NCBI GenBank assembly: GCA_012934845.2
Contig: WNNJ02003440.1
Coordinates: 310,001-374,000 of the forward strand
Source: Pomphorhynchus laevis
Taxonomy: Eukaryota > Acanthocephala > Palaeacanthocephala > Echinorhynchida > Pomphorhynchidae
Direction: 5' to 3'
DNA: 64,000 nt
This document shows positions 1 through 9,440 of the stretch, piece by piece. The notes beneath the pieces were generated by a model that had not been told where the DNA came from, made no database searches, and saw only the letters and a list, made by a program, of their open reading frames with translations. The position numbers and the translations under genes were made by a program. How positions within the stretch are numbered: position 1 is the first letter of the stretch; the number at the start of each line of letters is the position of its first letter.

Positions 1-1030
1 AAATTGCGTATGCTGGTTTATCACAGGGACTGCAGTTTCGATGGTCACATCTATCCAGTACTACATCTATTGAAACCGGAACATTTCTAGTGCTGAAAGA
101 GTCTATATTCAATCGTCTGATACCGAAAATATTTGGTGTAAATCATTGGCCAGAAGAGTTGTCTGACGTATGTTCACTACTGTTCAGACTCGGGGGTATT
201 GACATTTCGGATCCAAACGATATGGCTTATGCGGCATATCGATCCTCCTTGGAAATATGTGGCCCATTCATGAGTGATACTGAAGGAACAAATTTATCGT
301 CGAGGGAAGCAGAGTTGAAATTAGAGCTCAAGTCAATGCTCGAGAATTATCACCTTACTAGGAAGCAGCACATAATCTCACAAACTCGTACAAACTGGAA
401 ATACATCCTCGCATGTGCTTCAAATAATGGAGCTTCATCATGGCTATTAAATCGTTATTTCGAAAAACGAGATTATTTCAGGGATGCATTTGTGGCAAGG
501 TATGGTTTTGAGTTCGATGCGACAATTGAAATGTGTTGTTGCGGGGAAGTTTTCACGACAATACACGCATTATCCTGCCAAACAGGTGGTGTTCCAATCA
601 CTCGACACAATATTGTCCGAGATATACTCGCTAATTCCATCAAGGAGGTGTGTTATCATGTCACAGTGTAACCTAAATTGCAAATTGTTGGAAACGCGGT
701 TTAGTTTGAGCATTCGACAACAACTCGTGCATCAGATGCAAGATTAGATATTGCATATAGTAGCTTGGAATATGGAAACGTGGAGCGATCCTTCTTGGAT
801 GTATGCGTCTATAACTGCCTTGCCTCGTCATACGTTTCCGGTCCGGCTGCGGGATTTGAATATCATCAATCCAGGAAACGAGCAAAGTACGAAGAGCGAG
901 TGTCAAGAATTGAAAGAAGATGTTTCTATCCATTAGTGATGACATCCAGCGGAGGCATCGGGCCAGATGCTAACAAAATTATACAATTAATCGCGAGAAA
1001 GAGGGTATCAAAGGATCGGAGACGGTAGTT
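1..1030 (+). pseudogene. C-type RT/endonuclease retroelement, 3' part
   Basis: This is the 3' part of a LINE-like element whose protein ends in a zinc motif and a restriction-like nuclease. The longest open piece is 90-671. It shows FRLGGIDISDP (the thumb-region LGG motif), NNGASSWLLNRYF, a cysteine/histidine cluster CCCGEVFTTIHALSC, then RHNIVRDILA. After a stop the match continues at about 733-1028 with DARLDI and, 12 residues on, SFLDVCVYN. Acidic residues spaced like this fit a PD-(D/E)XK nuclease core. The tail then reads RKRAKYEERVSRIE and SSGGIGPDANK. The same family lies on the other strand at 9440-12010. The RT fingers and palm lie off the left edge. Stops interrupt the frame, so it is dead. 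Family recognition is from memory of similar invertebrate retroelements; no formal clade name is given. Confidence 0.7.
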
Positions 1031-2239
1031 GTTGGAGTAATTAGGAACGTTGAGTAAGAGGGTATGACAGGAACGAAGCGATAGCGAGGTGGGGCGAGTA
1101 TCGTCTAAGAAAGGAAGGTTGATGAACGATGGGGAGCCGACAGCGATGAGACGAAAAGTAACGAGAAGGCGGAGTTTGATGCGGATGTGGATGGTGGGCC
1201 AGGAGAGTTGGGCAAAATATGTGGATGTGTGGTCGAAGCGACGGAGACGAAAGAGCACTCGAACGGCGGTGTTGATTATTCGTTGTAGAGGTAGGATTAT
1301 GGATTTTGAAGAATTGGCGAAAAGGCTAAGTCAGTAATCAATTTTAGGGAAAAGAAGCGATGAAAGAAGATACATACAAGAACGGAAGTCGATAAGGGGC
1401 CGGATACAGCGGATGTCACGGAGAATTAAGTTAGACGAGCGGACCTTTTCACGAACGAAGGGTTTAAGGGAAAGGTGATCATCGAAATGGAAGCCTAAGA
1501 AAGTGAGATTGTGGACTATATGGATGATCGATGAGGCAAAAGATACAATGGGAGGAGATATGCTTGGTTTACGGGGAAGGATCCACATTATTTTGGACTT
1601 TTCGGCATTTAGAACGAGATGGAGATTGGAGAGACGTTTGTAGATAGAAGAAAGACAGTTGGAGGCAGAAATGCCGATATCGTGTATGCGATGTGCGGGT
1701 GCATGAGCATAGATTAGAATGTCATCGGCGTATTGCATGACGTTAAAGGAGTAAGGTTTAATAAATAGAGAGAGATCGCCAAGCAAAAGAGAGAAAAGCA
1801 GGGGACCTAGGACTGAACCTTGTGGAACCCCGCAAAAAATAGGGATGGGAGGGGAGGATGATGAATTAGAACAGACGCGAAAAGAACGGTCGGATAGATA
1901 TGAGGCGAACCAAGCTACGGAGGAAGAAAAGCCGTAATCATAACGAAGGCGAGAAAGGAGGACGGAGTGGTCGACAATGTCGAATGCGGCGGAGAGGTCG
2001 AGGGAGATGAGAACACTATATAGAGCCTTGTCTCGAGAAATGAGTAAGTCGTTGTACACTTTTATGCATGCGATTTCTGTCGAGTGATTAGAGCGGAAAG
2101 CGGATTGGAAAAGAGGGTACAGATTGGATGAGGAGAGATAAGCGTTGATTTGTATTAAGATGAGGCGTTCTAAGAGCTTTGAAAGAGTAGGGAGTAGTGA
2201 AATGGGGCGATAGCTAGAAGGAAGGAAGGGGTCGAGCAC
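1020..2239 (-). pseudogene. CR1/L2-type LINE reverse transcriptase fragment (LINE H copy)
   Basis: The minus strand from 2239 to 1331 is a 302-residue open RT segment. It starts at YRPISLLPTLSKLLERLI, has LDLSAAFDIVDHSVLLSRL, the palm motif GVPQGSVLGPLLFSLLLGDL and the catalytic YADDILIYAH. The match continues in other frames to about 1020 with LFRLRRFDHTS and IKLRLLVTFRL, typical of the C-terminus after the thumb. The motifs place it with L2/CR1-clade LINEs, which copy themselves by target-primed reverse transcription. It is 5'-truncated: the endonuclease and ORF1 are missing, and the sequence changes abruptly at 2239 into a different element. A close relative with the same peptide sequence lies at 56014-58650 on the plus strand. 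Confidence 0.8.
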
Positions 2240-3700
2240 CTTGCAGTATGCCGACTGGTAAGTCCATTACATTTTTGCCAAAGAACAATTTGATTGCTTC
2301 CAGGTAACATTCGTTGACGAAAGTCGATAAACATGGTAAACTTTGACTGACACATCTCAGCATTAAGCCGCGATCGACGCTATTAAAGACATACCAAAGT
2401 CCAGCTTTATTATCTGCGTATCACTGCATAAACAAGATCTCAAGCAGGACCTCATGGCGTGAATGGCGACTTCAGCTCTTCTTGTGACGCCAACTCCAAG
2501 TTGATGAAGAAGCAAAACATTTCGGAGCATGTCACGGGCGTAATGACAGGCTAGTTTAGCGATCATAGGGTGCATCGTACAACCGGTGGCGATTTGTTGA
2601 GTACCGCCTTACTTCTTATGGAAGACTAACAATTGAGCACCGAAGAATCTGGGAACAATTTCATGGCAAACCGAGCCGGAAAAAACACCGTTATTAAAGG
2701 CAACCAGCGATGCTAACAGAAGTTCGCCAGCCTGGCCGTTCGAGTGTCCTATAAGATCCAACAAGTGTAGAGGGATGAGCCAATCGACACAGCCAGCAGA
2801 AGCGCTCGAAAAGAAACGAATGTACGACGAGACACTAAGACGTCACTACTAATTGATTCATCGTAACGTTTGGGCTAAATGACCTAGCTTCAACGTTTCG
2901 AACACCTGTAGTTGGCCTTGGATGTAACTGTCGGAGTTTTTTCAACGTTTCGCAACTCTGGGGCATAAACGACTCCGAGCTACTTGTCAGTCAAATTGCT
3001 CTAATTATGTCATTGTCCTCTATCTTTCCAGAGACATGACTCTTTAAGAAGTCGTCAGAGCCGTCTTGTTGAGAGACGTCAACTGGACTTCCGCTGCTAT
3101 TTCTCGCTGCGCTGAAATATATTGCACGACAAATATCATCAATCTAAATGGCTCACAGCGCCATTTAACTTGTGAATAAAGACTACTCAAAAAATCGTGC
3201 TCATTAAGATGATCGGGAACGAGAAGTACCCTCTTTGAAAAGACATATACCAAGCGTTTAGTTTAGACGGATCTGATGCAACTGTAGAGATAAGTTCAGA
3301 GGGTTGCTGGCGACGATTAAACGAGGTGAGCGATGGGTGCTCCAGATCAATCGGACGTTGCAGTTCAAGATGTCTAGCGTCAAGTCTAAGATCAACGCGC
3401 GGTCGTTACCGATTAACTCTACTGGATTCAGAGTATGATGGCATGTGACTGTGTCAACTTTTTTTGGGATCATTCCTGATCAAGTACAGGAATCCGTTCT
3501 TCCGTGTTCCTCAATAAACCGGAAGTAATGCAAAACGACCGAAAGTAGGGCCAAAGTAATGCAAAACGACCGAAAGCACATCCCGTATTGGGCGTGTGTA
3601 GTTTCCAGGTGGGGCAACTGGAAATGGGAACGTTGAGACAAAACTGTGGTTCGTATATTCAGTTGTTCGACCGTTCTATCAGCGATTTGCCCAACACTCA
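2240..3700 (-). pseudogene. B-type RT/endonuclease retroelement, decayed
   Basis: Minus-strand pieces in several frames read in order as an RT: near 2800 WLIPLHLLDLIGHSNGQAGE, then GAQLLVFHKK, IATGCTMHPMIAKLACHYA, LHQLGVGVTRRAEVAIHAMR (about 2460) and FNSVDRGLMLRCVSKF (about 2340). These are the fingers and palm signatures of the same superfamily as the element at 47200-50090. The match stops at 2239, at the place where a QGDPLGP motif would follow, and the CR1/L2 fragment begins there. Upstream peptides to about 3700 may be its N-terminal part but carry no clear motif. Many stops and frame changes make this an old copy. Confidence 0.55.
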
Positions 3701-3719
3701 TATGTGTTTAGTTTACATA

Positions 3720-4130
3720 TCACCTCGATTATATAATTATTTATAGCTTATATCAAGGATTATAGGTCATTAGGAGGAACAATCAAAAATGCTAAATATC
3801 CATAAAAATGCTTCGCTCAAGAGTTTAAATTTATTTTTAATATTATTGTGTTGATTTATATCTTTTAATATTTTCGGTCTGATTTTATTTTTATAGTAAC
3901 CTAATTAAAAATATGTATCTATTAAATTATCTAAATGATTTTGAAGAAAGCCTATATCTTTACAAATTTTTGCAATTCTTCAAATTTCATTATTTAAAAT
4001 GAAATTTTCTTAATTATTTAATGTATTATATTTAATATTATGTGGTATGCATGAATGCTCATGCTAAAATATGTTTCTTGTAAATTTAAATGTCATCTTT
4101 ATAATTTAATGTTCATACCTATTAATGAGG
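3720..4130 (-). repeat. Penelope-like RT tail / terminal-repeat fragment
   Basis: The minus strand matches the dispersed family best seen at 31818-32408: antisense of the stretch coding CNDIGFLQNHLNNLIDTYF and the SCIPYNIKYNTLN region, followed by a short piece of the terminal repeat (aggtcattaggaggaac at about 3765). Roughly 400 bp of a degraded copy survive, truncated at both ends. No open frame remains. Confidence 0.6.
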
Positions 4131-4218
4131 AGCCATTTTTTATTTTCTCTTTTATTCGGCAGCACAGGGCTCTCCGTTATTTTTATTTTAGTATTTTTAT
4201 AGTTTTCTATGTTCTGAA

Positions 4219-4490
4219 TTGATGTTATTTCCATTTGTTTCGCTTGGAAATTACAAGATAACGACAATTGACAACAGGGCAAGACTCGATGTAGTATGTC
4301 AAGTAATATTGGGAGAACGTACTGAACGGTCCTATTTGGACGTATCAATCTTTAATGTTCTGTTACCTTCCAATATATCTCGACAATCACGGTATTCTAA
4401 TTACGAAAACCGAAAATACCCGAAATTCGGTAAACGTGTATCTCAGATCGACAAGAGGATATTTATGTCGGTAGCTCAAACATTGTAGGA
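4219..4490 (+). pseudogene. C-type retroelement, 3' terminal fragment
   Basis: An 89-codon open stretch reads ARLDVVCQVILGERTERSYL, then DVSIFNVLLPSN, YENRKYPKFGKRVSQIDKR. It matches the end of the element at 1-1030 (LDI...SFLDVCVYN...KYEERVSRIE), the region holding the putative PD-(D/E)XK residues. Everything upstream is missing, so it is a 5'-truncated or eroded copy. Bounded on the left by Penelope-like sequence. Confidence 0.6.
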
Positions 4491-4939
4491 TGTAGTATAA
4501 ACGCCGATTTTATCCTAAAAGCAATGGGCAAGAAACTAATGTGATTTAAAAATTTCTTGTTTCAAAAGTTTCCAATCTTTTGTTAGTTTTAATTATTTGC
4601 AATCATTTGACTTTTTAAAATTTTGAATAATTGGAATTTTAGTTAAATTTTATTGTTGAAAATAGTCAAATTTCAAAAAAATTATTTTTAAGTAAAAAAG
4701 AAAACAAAATTACAGTGCAATAATTAATAATTAATGTCAACTTTCTCATAGGTTAGTCATGATTTACCGTAGCTCGGATGACGATGTAAAATCGTTCTCG
4801 TCCTTATCGAAAACCTTGAAGGATTCGCAGTATTACACCTCGCTATTAGTTTCCCTCATTTTCGTGACTACATCTTGAGGGATTCGTTAAAGTCAAAGGT
4901 TCACTTGTTCTCCGCGACCACATCGTTGATTGTCTCCTG

Positions 4940-7560
4940 TAGATCAGTTTCTGCCGTTAATGACGTGAGGTTTTGTCGTCCCAGGTTTGTGCGATGAAAT
5001 GACAGGACGTTCTATGTGAACATGTGTGGTACGGGAGGGGACACGATTGCGACTATAGCTACTGCTACTTCGCTGTTTTTCAATGAAGTTAAAATCGCTC
5101 GCGCATTTCCTCGCATTAAGGCCACCGACGCTTCCTGGAATATCCTTGTAGCTGCTATTGAGTAGTGGGTACCTACTATGCAAATTTCAAAAGTGGCGAT
5201 TTTAAAGACCAAAGCCTTGCCCCTGTCGTCCATCCTCCAAAGCTCTCTACTATTGCTGGATTGAAGTTGTAGCCGGCAGGCTACACGCACTTTTATACTT
5301 ACGTCATTTAACACCTTCTGTGTAAGCATGTGTTGTCGAACCTCCGATTGTTGCGGCCATCGATGTGTAAGTCGGTTGTGTAGGTTTGTCACCGCGAAAT
5401 CTTCAGCCTCGGGTGGGTCCCTATTGAGAAGAATATCTACCGATCTCTCCTGTAAGTTTGGTAGGAGGTGACGCATTTCCAACCCCATGTGCGTCGTCGT
5501 TCGCAGCGCAGAGCGAAAGAATTCGTCCCGAATAGCATCATGCCTAAAGCCTCCAAAGCATCCGAACTGGCAAGTTAGAGCGTGCAACCCATAACTGACG
5601 CCGTGACAGTAGCATCGGCTGCATCCGTAAGCGCTGGGTGTCAATAGAATCCTTGACCACATACGGATTAGGGCGCAAAATTGGGGTAACGGAAAAGCGG
5701 CTCGTGACGCTTCATTGTGAATTAGGTGTAGCTATGCCGATGCGTGCGGTTGGGCGATAGCCAAACACATCGCTCTGTCGAATTCATTTAATCTAACTTG
5801 CAAATTTTCGTAAGTAGTGTTATTAACAATTGAGGATAAGCGGGATTGAGATAAGATCTCCGCATCGGATGCTGGTACATTGGATGTGAGGAGTTAATCC
5901 GAGAAAGAGGAGTCGAAACCAAGAAAGTGTGAACAAGGGAGACCTACAACCGAGGCTACTTTTGCGACACTGGCGACGAAAGACCTAGTTGAATGGTCGG
6001 TCGTTCTTTGTAAACCCAGACCTTCTAATCTCGCTGACAGTGCTGCCTGGTCACGATGATTGTGGTCAAGATGTGTAGCTAAATTTTTCTGGAGCGAATC
6101 CAGGACACATGCATCTAATCGAGTTGTCAAAGGGCGAAAGATTTGAGGATCGATTGTTTTCATTAGATGGATAACTCTGGACGCCGAACAACACTTACTT
6201 AGTAATAAGTAAGCGATTCGAGAGTCTTCTATTGCAGAGACGGAGTTAAGATCATCCGTTAGTTTCGGGAGATATGTATCCAAAAATATACTTTATATAA
6301 ATTCGATGCTTCCCAACGGAGTGCCCAGTAACTCTAAGTCGCCAGTGGAGTTCAGCACCAGTGGATGCCTACACTTTGATCCACATACTGTTGCAACCAT
6401 TAAAGAACCGATAATCTCGGTTTTTCCCCAGTTAAGAAGGAGTGCGATTGACTGAAATTGCGCGTCGAGCATGTTTAGGGCGGTACAAACGGAATCAGGC
6501 TCTCCTCCTATGATCCCGTCGTCGAGATACTACATGTTAGATGCGATACCTGTTATCGAATTGACGTTAGTTACGATTTGATAAATCGCTAGCTTTAACA
6601 GAAAAGGACCTAGGGGATCGCCCTGCTGTACGCCTTCAGCAGAAATAATGCGATCTGAATCGGAAATTCTAAGATAGGAATGTTCACCGTATCAGAACAG
6701 GGCCAATGAAAGTAGTTCCGGAATTTGGCTGGATACTGCATTAAAAATTGCCGACCGGTAGACGTAGTTGAAGGCGTTAGATAGGTCTGTCTTAGCGCAA
6801 GCCCATGAGTCTGACATATTATAAATTTTATGTAAGCCCTGACCTGGTGAACAATCCAAACAACTCCATCTTCAACAACAACTCCGTATGTATTTGGACT
6901 AAGTCGATCCCGGAAAACGTATCGAAGACGAATGCATGCGCATTTAGATAACAAACGTCGAAAGACTTCGCCGACGCCGATAGGTCGGATGCTACGATCC
7001 TTTTTTCCGGGAGAGCGATGAGGTTTGCTCATGCGAAGAATGAAACTAACAAGCGAGGAGCCAGTCCGGGCAATATGTAGTTTACAAAACGTGTTAGACG
7101 CTCTAGCAGTACGCCTCATGAGTATACCGCTATGCAGTTCTGCAGGTGTTCTTGCCACATCTCGAAGCATCCTGTGGATGATCCTGGTTTGAAGGATCTG
7201 AGAGCTTTACTAACTGTGTGTGAGTCGATGGAGACAGCCGTAGTAGGTTTGAAATCAATAGGTCGGTCTAATCTCGGCTTATCACACTATCTAAAGCAGA
7301 TGTGATAGCTGCTTGATACGAATAGACGCGGTCTGAGCCAGGATGGAGTGCGATTAATAACAATTTTATAACTATAACAATTTTGGCACAGGAGGTAGTT
7401 CTCCCTCTGTGCTCGAGACCAAAAACTGAGAATAAACCACTTATATTTTTATCTGCAGCAAGAATAAATGTTTCCATTGAGCGCTTTGATCCTATGATAA
7501 TTGCCACTGGCAAAATTTTTTGAAATCTGAATAAATGCCGAAAGGAAAAATGTTGCCTAC
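4940..7560 (-). pseudogene. A-type RT/endonuclease retroelement, decayed
   Basis: On the minus strand, peptides match the better-kept element at 42265-45560 along its length. Near 7400 LEHRGRTTSCAKI is the N-terminal helical region. At 7170-6610 RSIRPIGVGEVFRRLLSKC is an RT fingers motif. Around 6500, in another frame, YLDDGIIGGEPD carries the catalytic YxDD. At 6283-5894 LEGLGLQRTTDHSTRSFVAS is the LGLR block. At 5662-5012 come CSRCYCHGVSYGLHALTC, FRHDAIRDEF and LQERSVDILLNRD...DFAVTNLHNR, a zinc motif followed by the restriction-like endonuclease. Stops and frameshifts separate the blocks. It would nick its target DNA to prime reverse transcription; this copy is dead. Confidence 0.75.
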
Positions 7561-7599
7561 AATTATTGTATACAAAAATTACGAGCAAAAATCATTTTT

Positions 7600-7804
7600 A
7601 TTTTAGCATTAAGTGCATCTGTATGTGTATGCACTACAAGGCTGAAAATAATTGTTCAGATCAGCAATGCAAAACTTTATAATCATACCGAATACAGGCT
7701 AACTCAGTCACAATGATTAAAAATTCTTGGATCAACCTTGTTGATTTTATTTGACTTTAATCTAAACAGTGTTTGATTCTATGTTTAAAAAATTTAGCTT
7801 TCAA
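7600..7804. other. AT-rich spacer, nothing recognised
   Basis: No coding motif or repeat was identified between the A-type element and the direct-repeat unit. Confidence 0.5.
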
Positions 7805-7941
7805 AAAATAATAAGAAATTGAATAGTTAGAAATTGGCCACACTGCTAAGCATTCTGTAAAATCGTTAGTAAGATAATATAGTCTGTGTTGGCTTCTTCC
7901 GTGTTCAGTTATTTGTATATAAAACGCATTACGATAAAAAT
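7805..7941 (+). repeat. 137-bp direct repeat, left copy (LTR-like)
   Basis: This segment recurs at 8879-9015 with the same length and, by eye, one substitution (ctgctaag against ctgataag). It contains gtatataaaacgcattac, a TATA-like box near its right end, placed to drive rightward transcription into the unit. Equal direct repeats flanking about 940 bp suggest a small terminal-repeat retrotransposon, or a tandem duplication with an insert. Confidence 0.8.
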
Positions 7942-7960
7942 GTCACAGTTTCAGTGTCGA

Positions 7961-8130
7961 GTTTTCGAAATCAAGAGCTATATTGGTGTTCAAGTTTTCG
8001 GAATCAAGAGCTATATTTGTGTACAAGTTTTCGGAATCAAGAGCTATATTGGTGTTCAAGTTTTCGGAATCAAGAGCTATATTGGTGTTTAAGTTTTCGG
8101 AATCAAGAGCTATATTGGTGTTCAAGTTTT
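7961..8130 (+). repeat. 33-bp minisatellite, five units
   Basis: Five head-to-tail units of about 33 bp share the core ggaatcaagagctatattgg. Because 33 is a multiple of three, the array stays open in several frames (for example VFGIKSYIG repeated). Units differ by single substitutions, so the array is slightly diverged. A coding role is not supported: the same array is open on both strands. Confidence 0.9.
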
Positions 8131-8435
8131 CAAGCTTTATGTAGTTTATATATATGCACCCTAAAAGCTCACATTCATCGTGTGTTAAAATGTGCATTAT
8201 TAGAAACGAAACATCAAGGATACTGAACACCTGTAGCTGTTGATATAGTTTAGTTTATTTATTTTTTATTTTTTTGTTGCATTTGCTTTTTGTTTTTATT
8301 TATTTATTCATATATACATCTAACATAAGTACATAAGTACAGTTGGAAGGAATTAGTTGTCATAAGCCAGTTGGAAAAAGAAAATCTTCTTCCCAGCTGG
8401 AGCAAAATTTAAAAAATACAGAAAAAGAATCTTCA

Positions 8436-8478
8436 GTGCAAAAGAGGCTCTTGCCTAAATAGCAAGACTTTTTTGCAC
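8436..8478 (+). other. long hairpin in the direct-repeat unit
   Basis: Arms gtgcaaaagag and cttttttgcac pair over 11 bp (one G-U), enclosing a 6-bp tcttgc/gcaaga stem. Other hairpins in the same 500 bp: 8367-8400 (imperfect), 8547-8568 (9 bp with a gaaa loop) and 8689-8717. Confidence 0.7.
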
Positions 8479-8743
8479 TTAAAATAACATGTAAAGAAAA
8501 TCATAATATCAACAAAAAAATAAGAGAGATGGAAATAAGAAAAACTGTTCGAGGAGAAATCTTCGAACGGTTTTCCAAAAGAGATAATTTCTACCGAATC
8601 TCCTTCAAAAGCTTAGCTTTGAAAGATAAATTCAAAGCGGCTTAAGTTGGAGAAGAGGGTATAGAAATTATCGACATTTCTCCACAAGTGACGGCCATCC
8701 TTAGGGATGTGCCGTCATTTGCGGAGATAGAAGATGTTGAAGA

Positions 8744-8770
8744 ATTCTTACATCAATATGATGTAAGAAT
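8744..8770 (+). other. 12-bp perfect hairpin
   Basis: Arms attcttacatca and tgatgtaagaat are perfectly complementary around a 3-nt loop. It lies in the mostly open frame, so pairing and coding are superimposed. Confidence 0.85.
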
Positions 8771-8836
8771 GTCCCCAGCGCTGACATATATAACACTGCG
8801 TATACCGAAAGGCAGCATCGTCCTCGTCGAATATTT

Positions 8837-8859
8837 TTACAGATATTATATATCTGTAA
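8837..8859 (+). other. 10-bp perfect hairpin before the right direct repeat
   Basis: Arms ttacagatat and atatctgtaa around a 3-nt loop, about 20 bp before the right 137-bp repeat. Could act as a terminator-like or structural element, but AT-rich palindromes are common here. Confidence 0.6.
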
Positions 8860-8878
8860 TAATATAGATATATAATAT

Positions 8879-9015
8879 AAAATAATAAGAAATTGAATAG
8901 TTAGAAATTGGCCACACTGATAAGCATTCTGTAAAATCGTTAGTAAGATAATATAGTCTGTGTTGGCTTCTTCCGTGTTCAGTTATTTGTATATAAAACG
9001 CATTACGATAAAAAT
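8879..9015 (+). repeat. 137-bp direct repeat, right copy
   Basis: Near-identical copy of 7805-7941 in the same orientation, including the TATA-like box. The few differences between copies suggest a fairly recent origin compared with the surrounding fossils. Confidence 0.8.
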
Positions 9016-9440
9016 TTCAATTGAAAATGATTATGCAATAGTCGAAAATGTTAGAAATGGAAGTAATTTTATTTTTTCCTTATCAATATCGAATGCATTT
9101 TAGCCAATATTATTTAAATGTTTAAAATAAGTTAACTGTTTCAATCAACTTATTAAAATAGCCGTTAAAGTGATCATATCTTGCTAATAATCAAAATGTG
9201 TATTTTTGGAAATGCTACAAAAATATATATGATGCTATATTTTTATGAGTTTTATTATTTGCCTAACAAATAATTGGCTTAAAATAAAGTCAATTATATA
9301 ATTGAAATTTAAATATAAGACAATTGTTATGAATTTTTTTTAGATTTATTATTATAAACAAAAGATTTTGTTTTTCCGAAAATGAGTACTGAAGTATTCC
9401 TATTTGTTACTGTTCTGGTTGTAATACTGCTCGCTCGCCT
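9016..9440. other. AT-rich spacer
   Basis: AT-rich DNA with no recognised gene. The string gctacaaaaatatatatgat at about 9212 recurs near 12329, marking a dispersed low-complexity piece. Confidence 0.5.

Larger units (their letters stand above)
8340..8878 (+). pseudogene. unassigned, mostly open frame inside the direct-repeat unit
   Basis: One plus-strand frame stays open for most of this stretch, with a couple of interruptions. It has non-random, charged composition, for example EIFERFSKRDNFYRISFKSL and, farther on, EIIDISPQVTAILRDVPSFA and LTYITLRIPKGSIVLVEYFY. No family was recognised. The GC content is higher than the flanks. The same stretch is rich in inverted repeats (listed separately). 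It may be an accessory or structural open frame of whatever element the 137-bp repeats define, or a captured host exon. Treated as a fossil of unknown origin. Confidence 0.4.

Noticed and set aside
2200-2245. The CR1/L2 fragment as a clean insertion in the B-type element
   Set aside because: The left flank of the fragment is a different element on the other strand, so the two sides do not rejoin; a truncated insertion or rearrangement is equally likely.
7961-8130. CRISPR array
   Set aside because: Units are directly adjacent with no unique spacers, and the context is eukaryotic.
7886-8230. Open frames across the 33-bp repeats on both strands as real repeat proteins
   Set aside because: The unit length is divisible by three, so any frame without a stop in one unit stays open; nothing conserved extends beyond the array.
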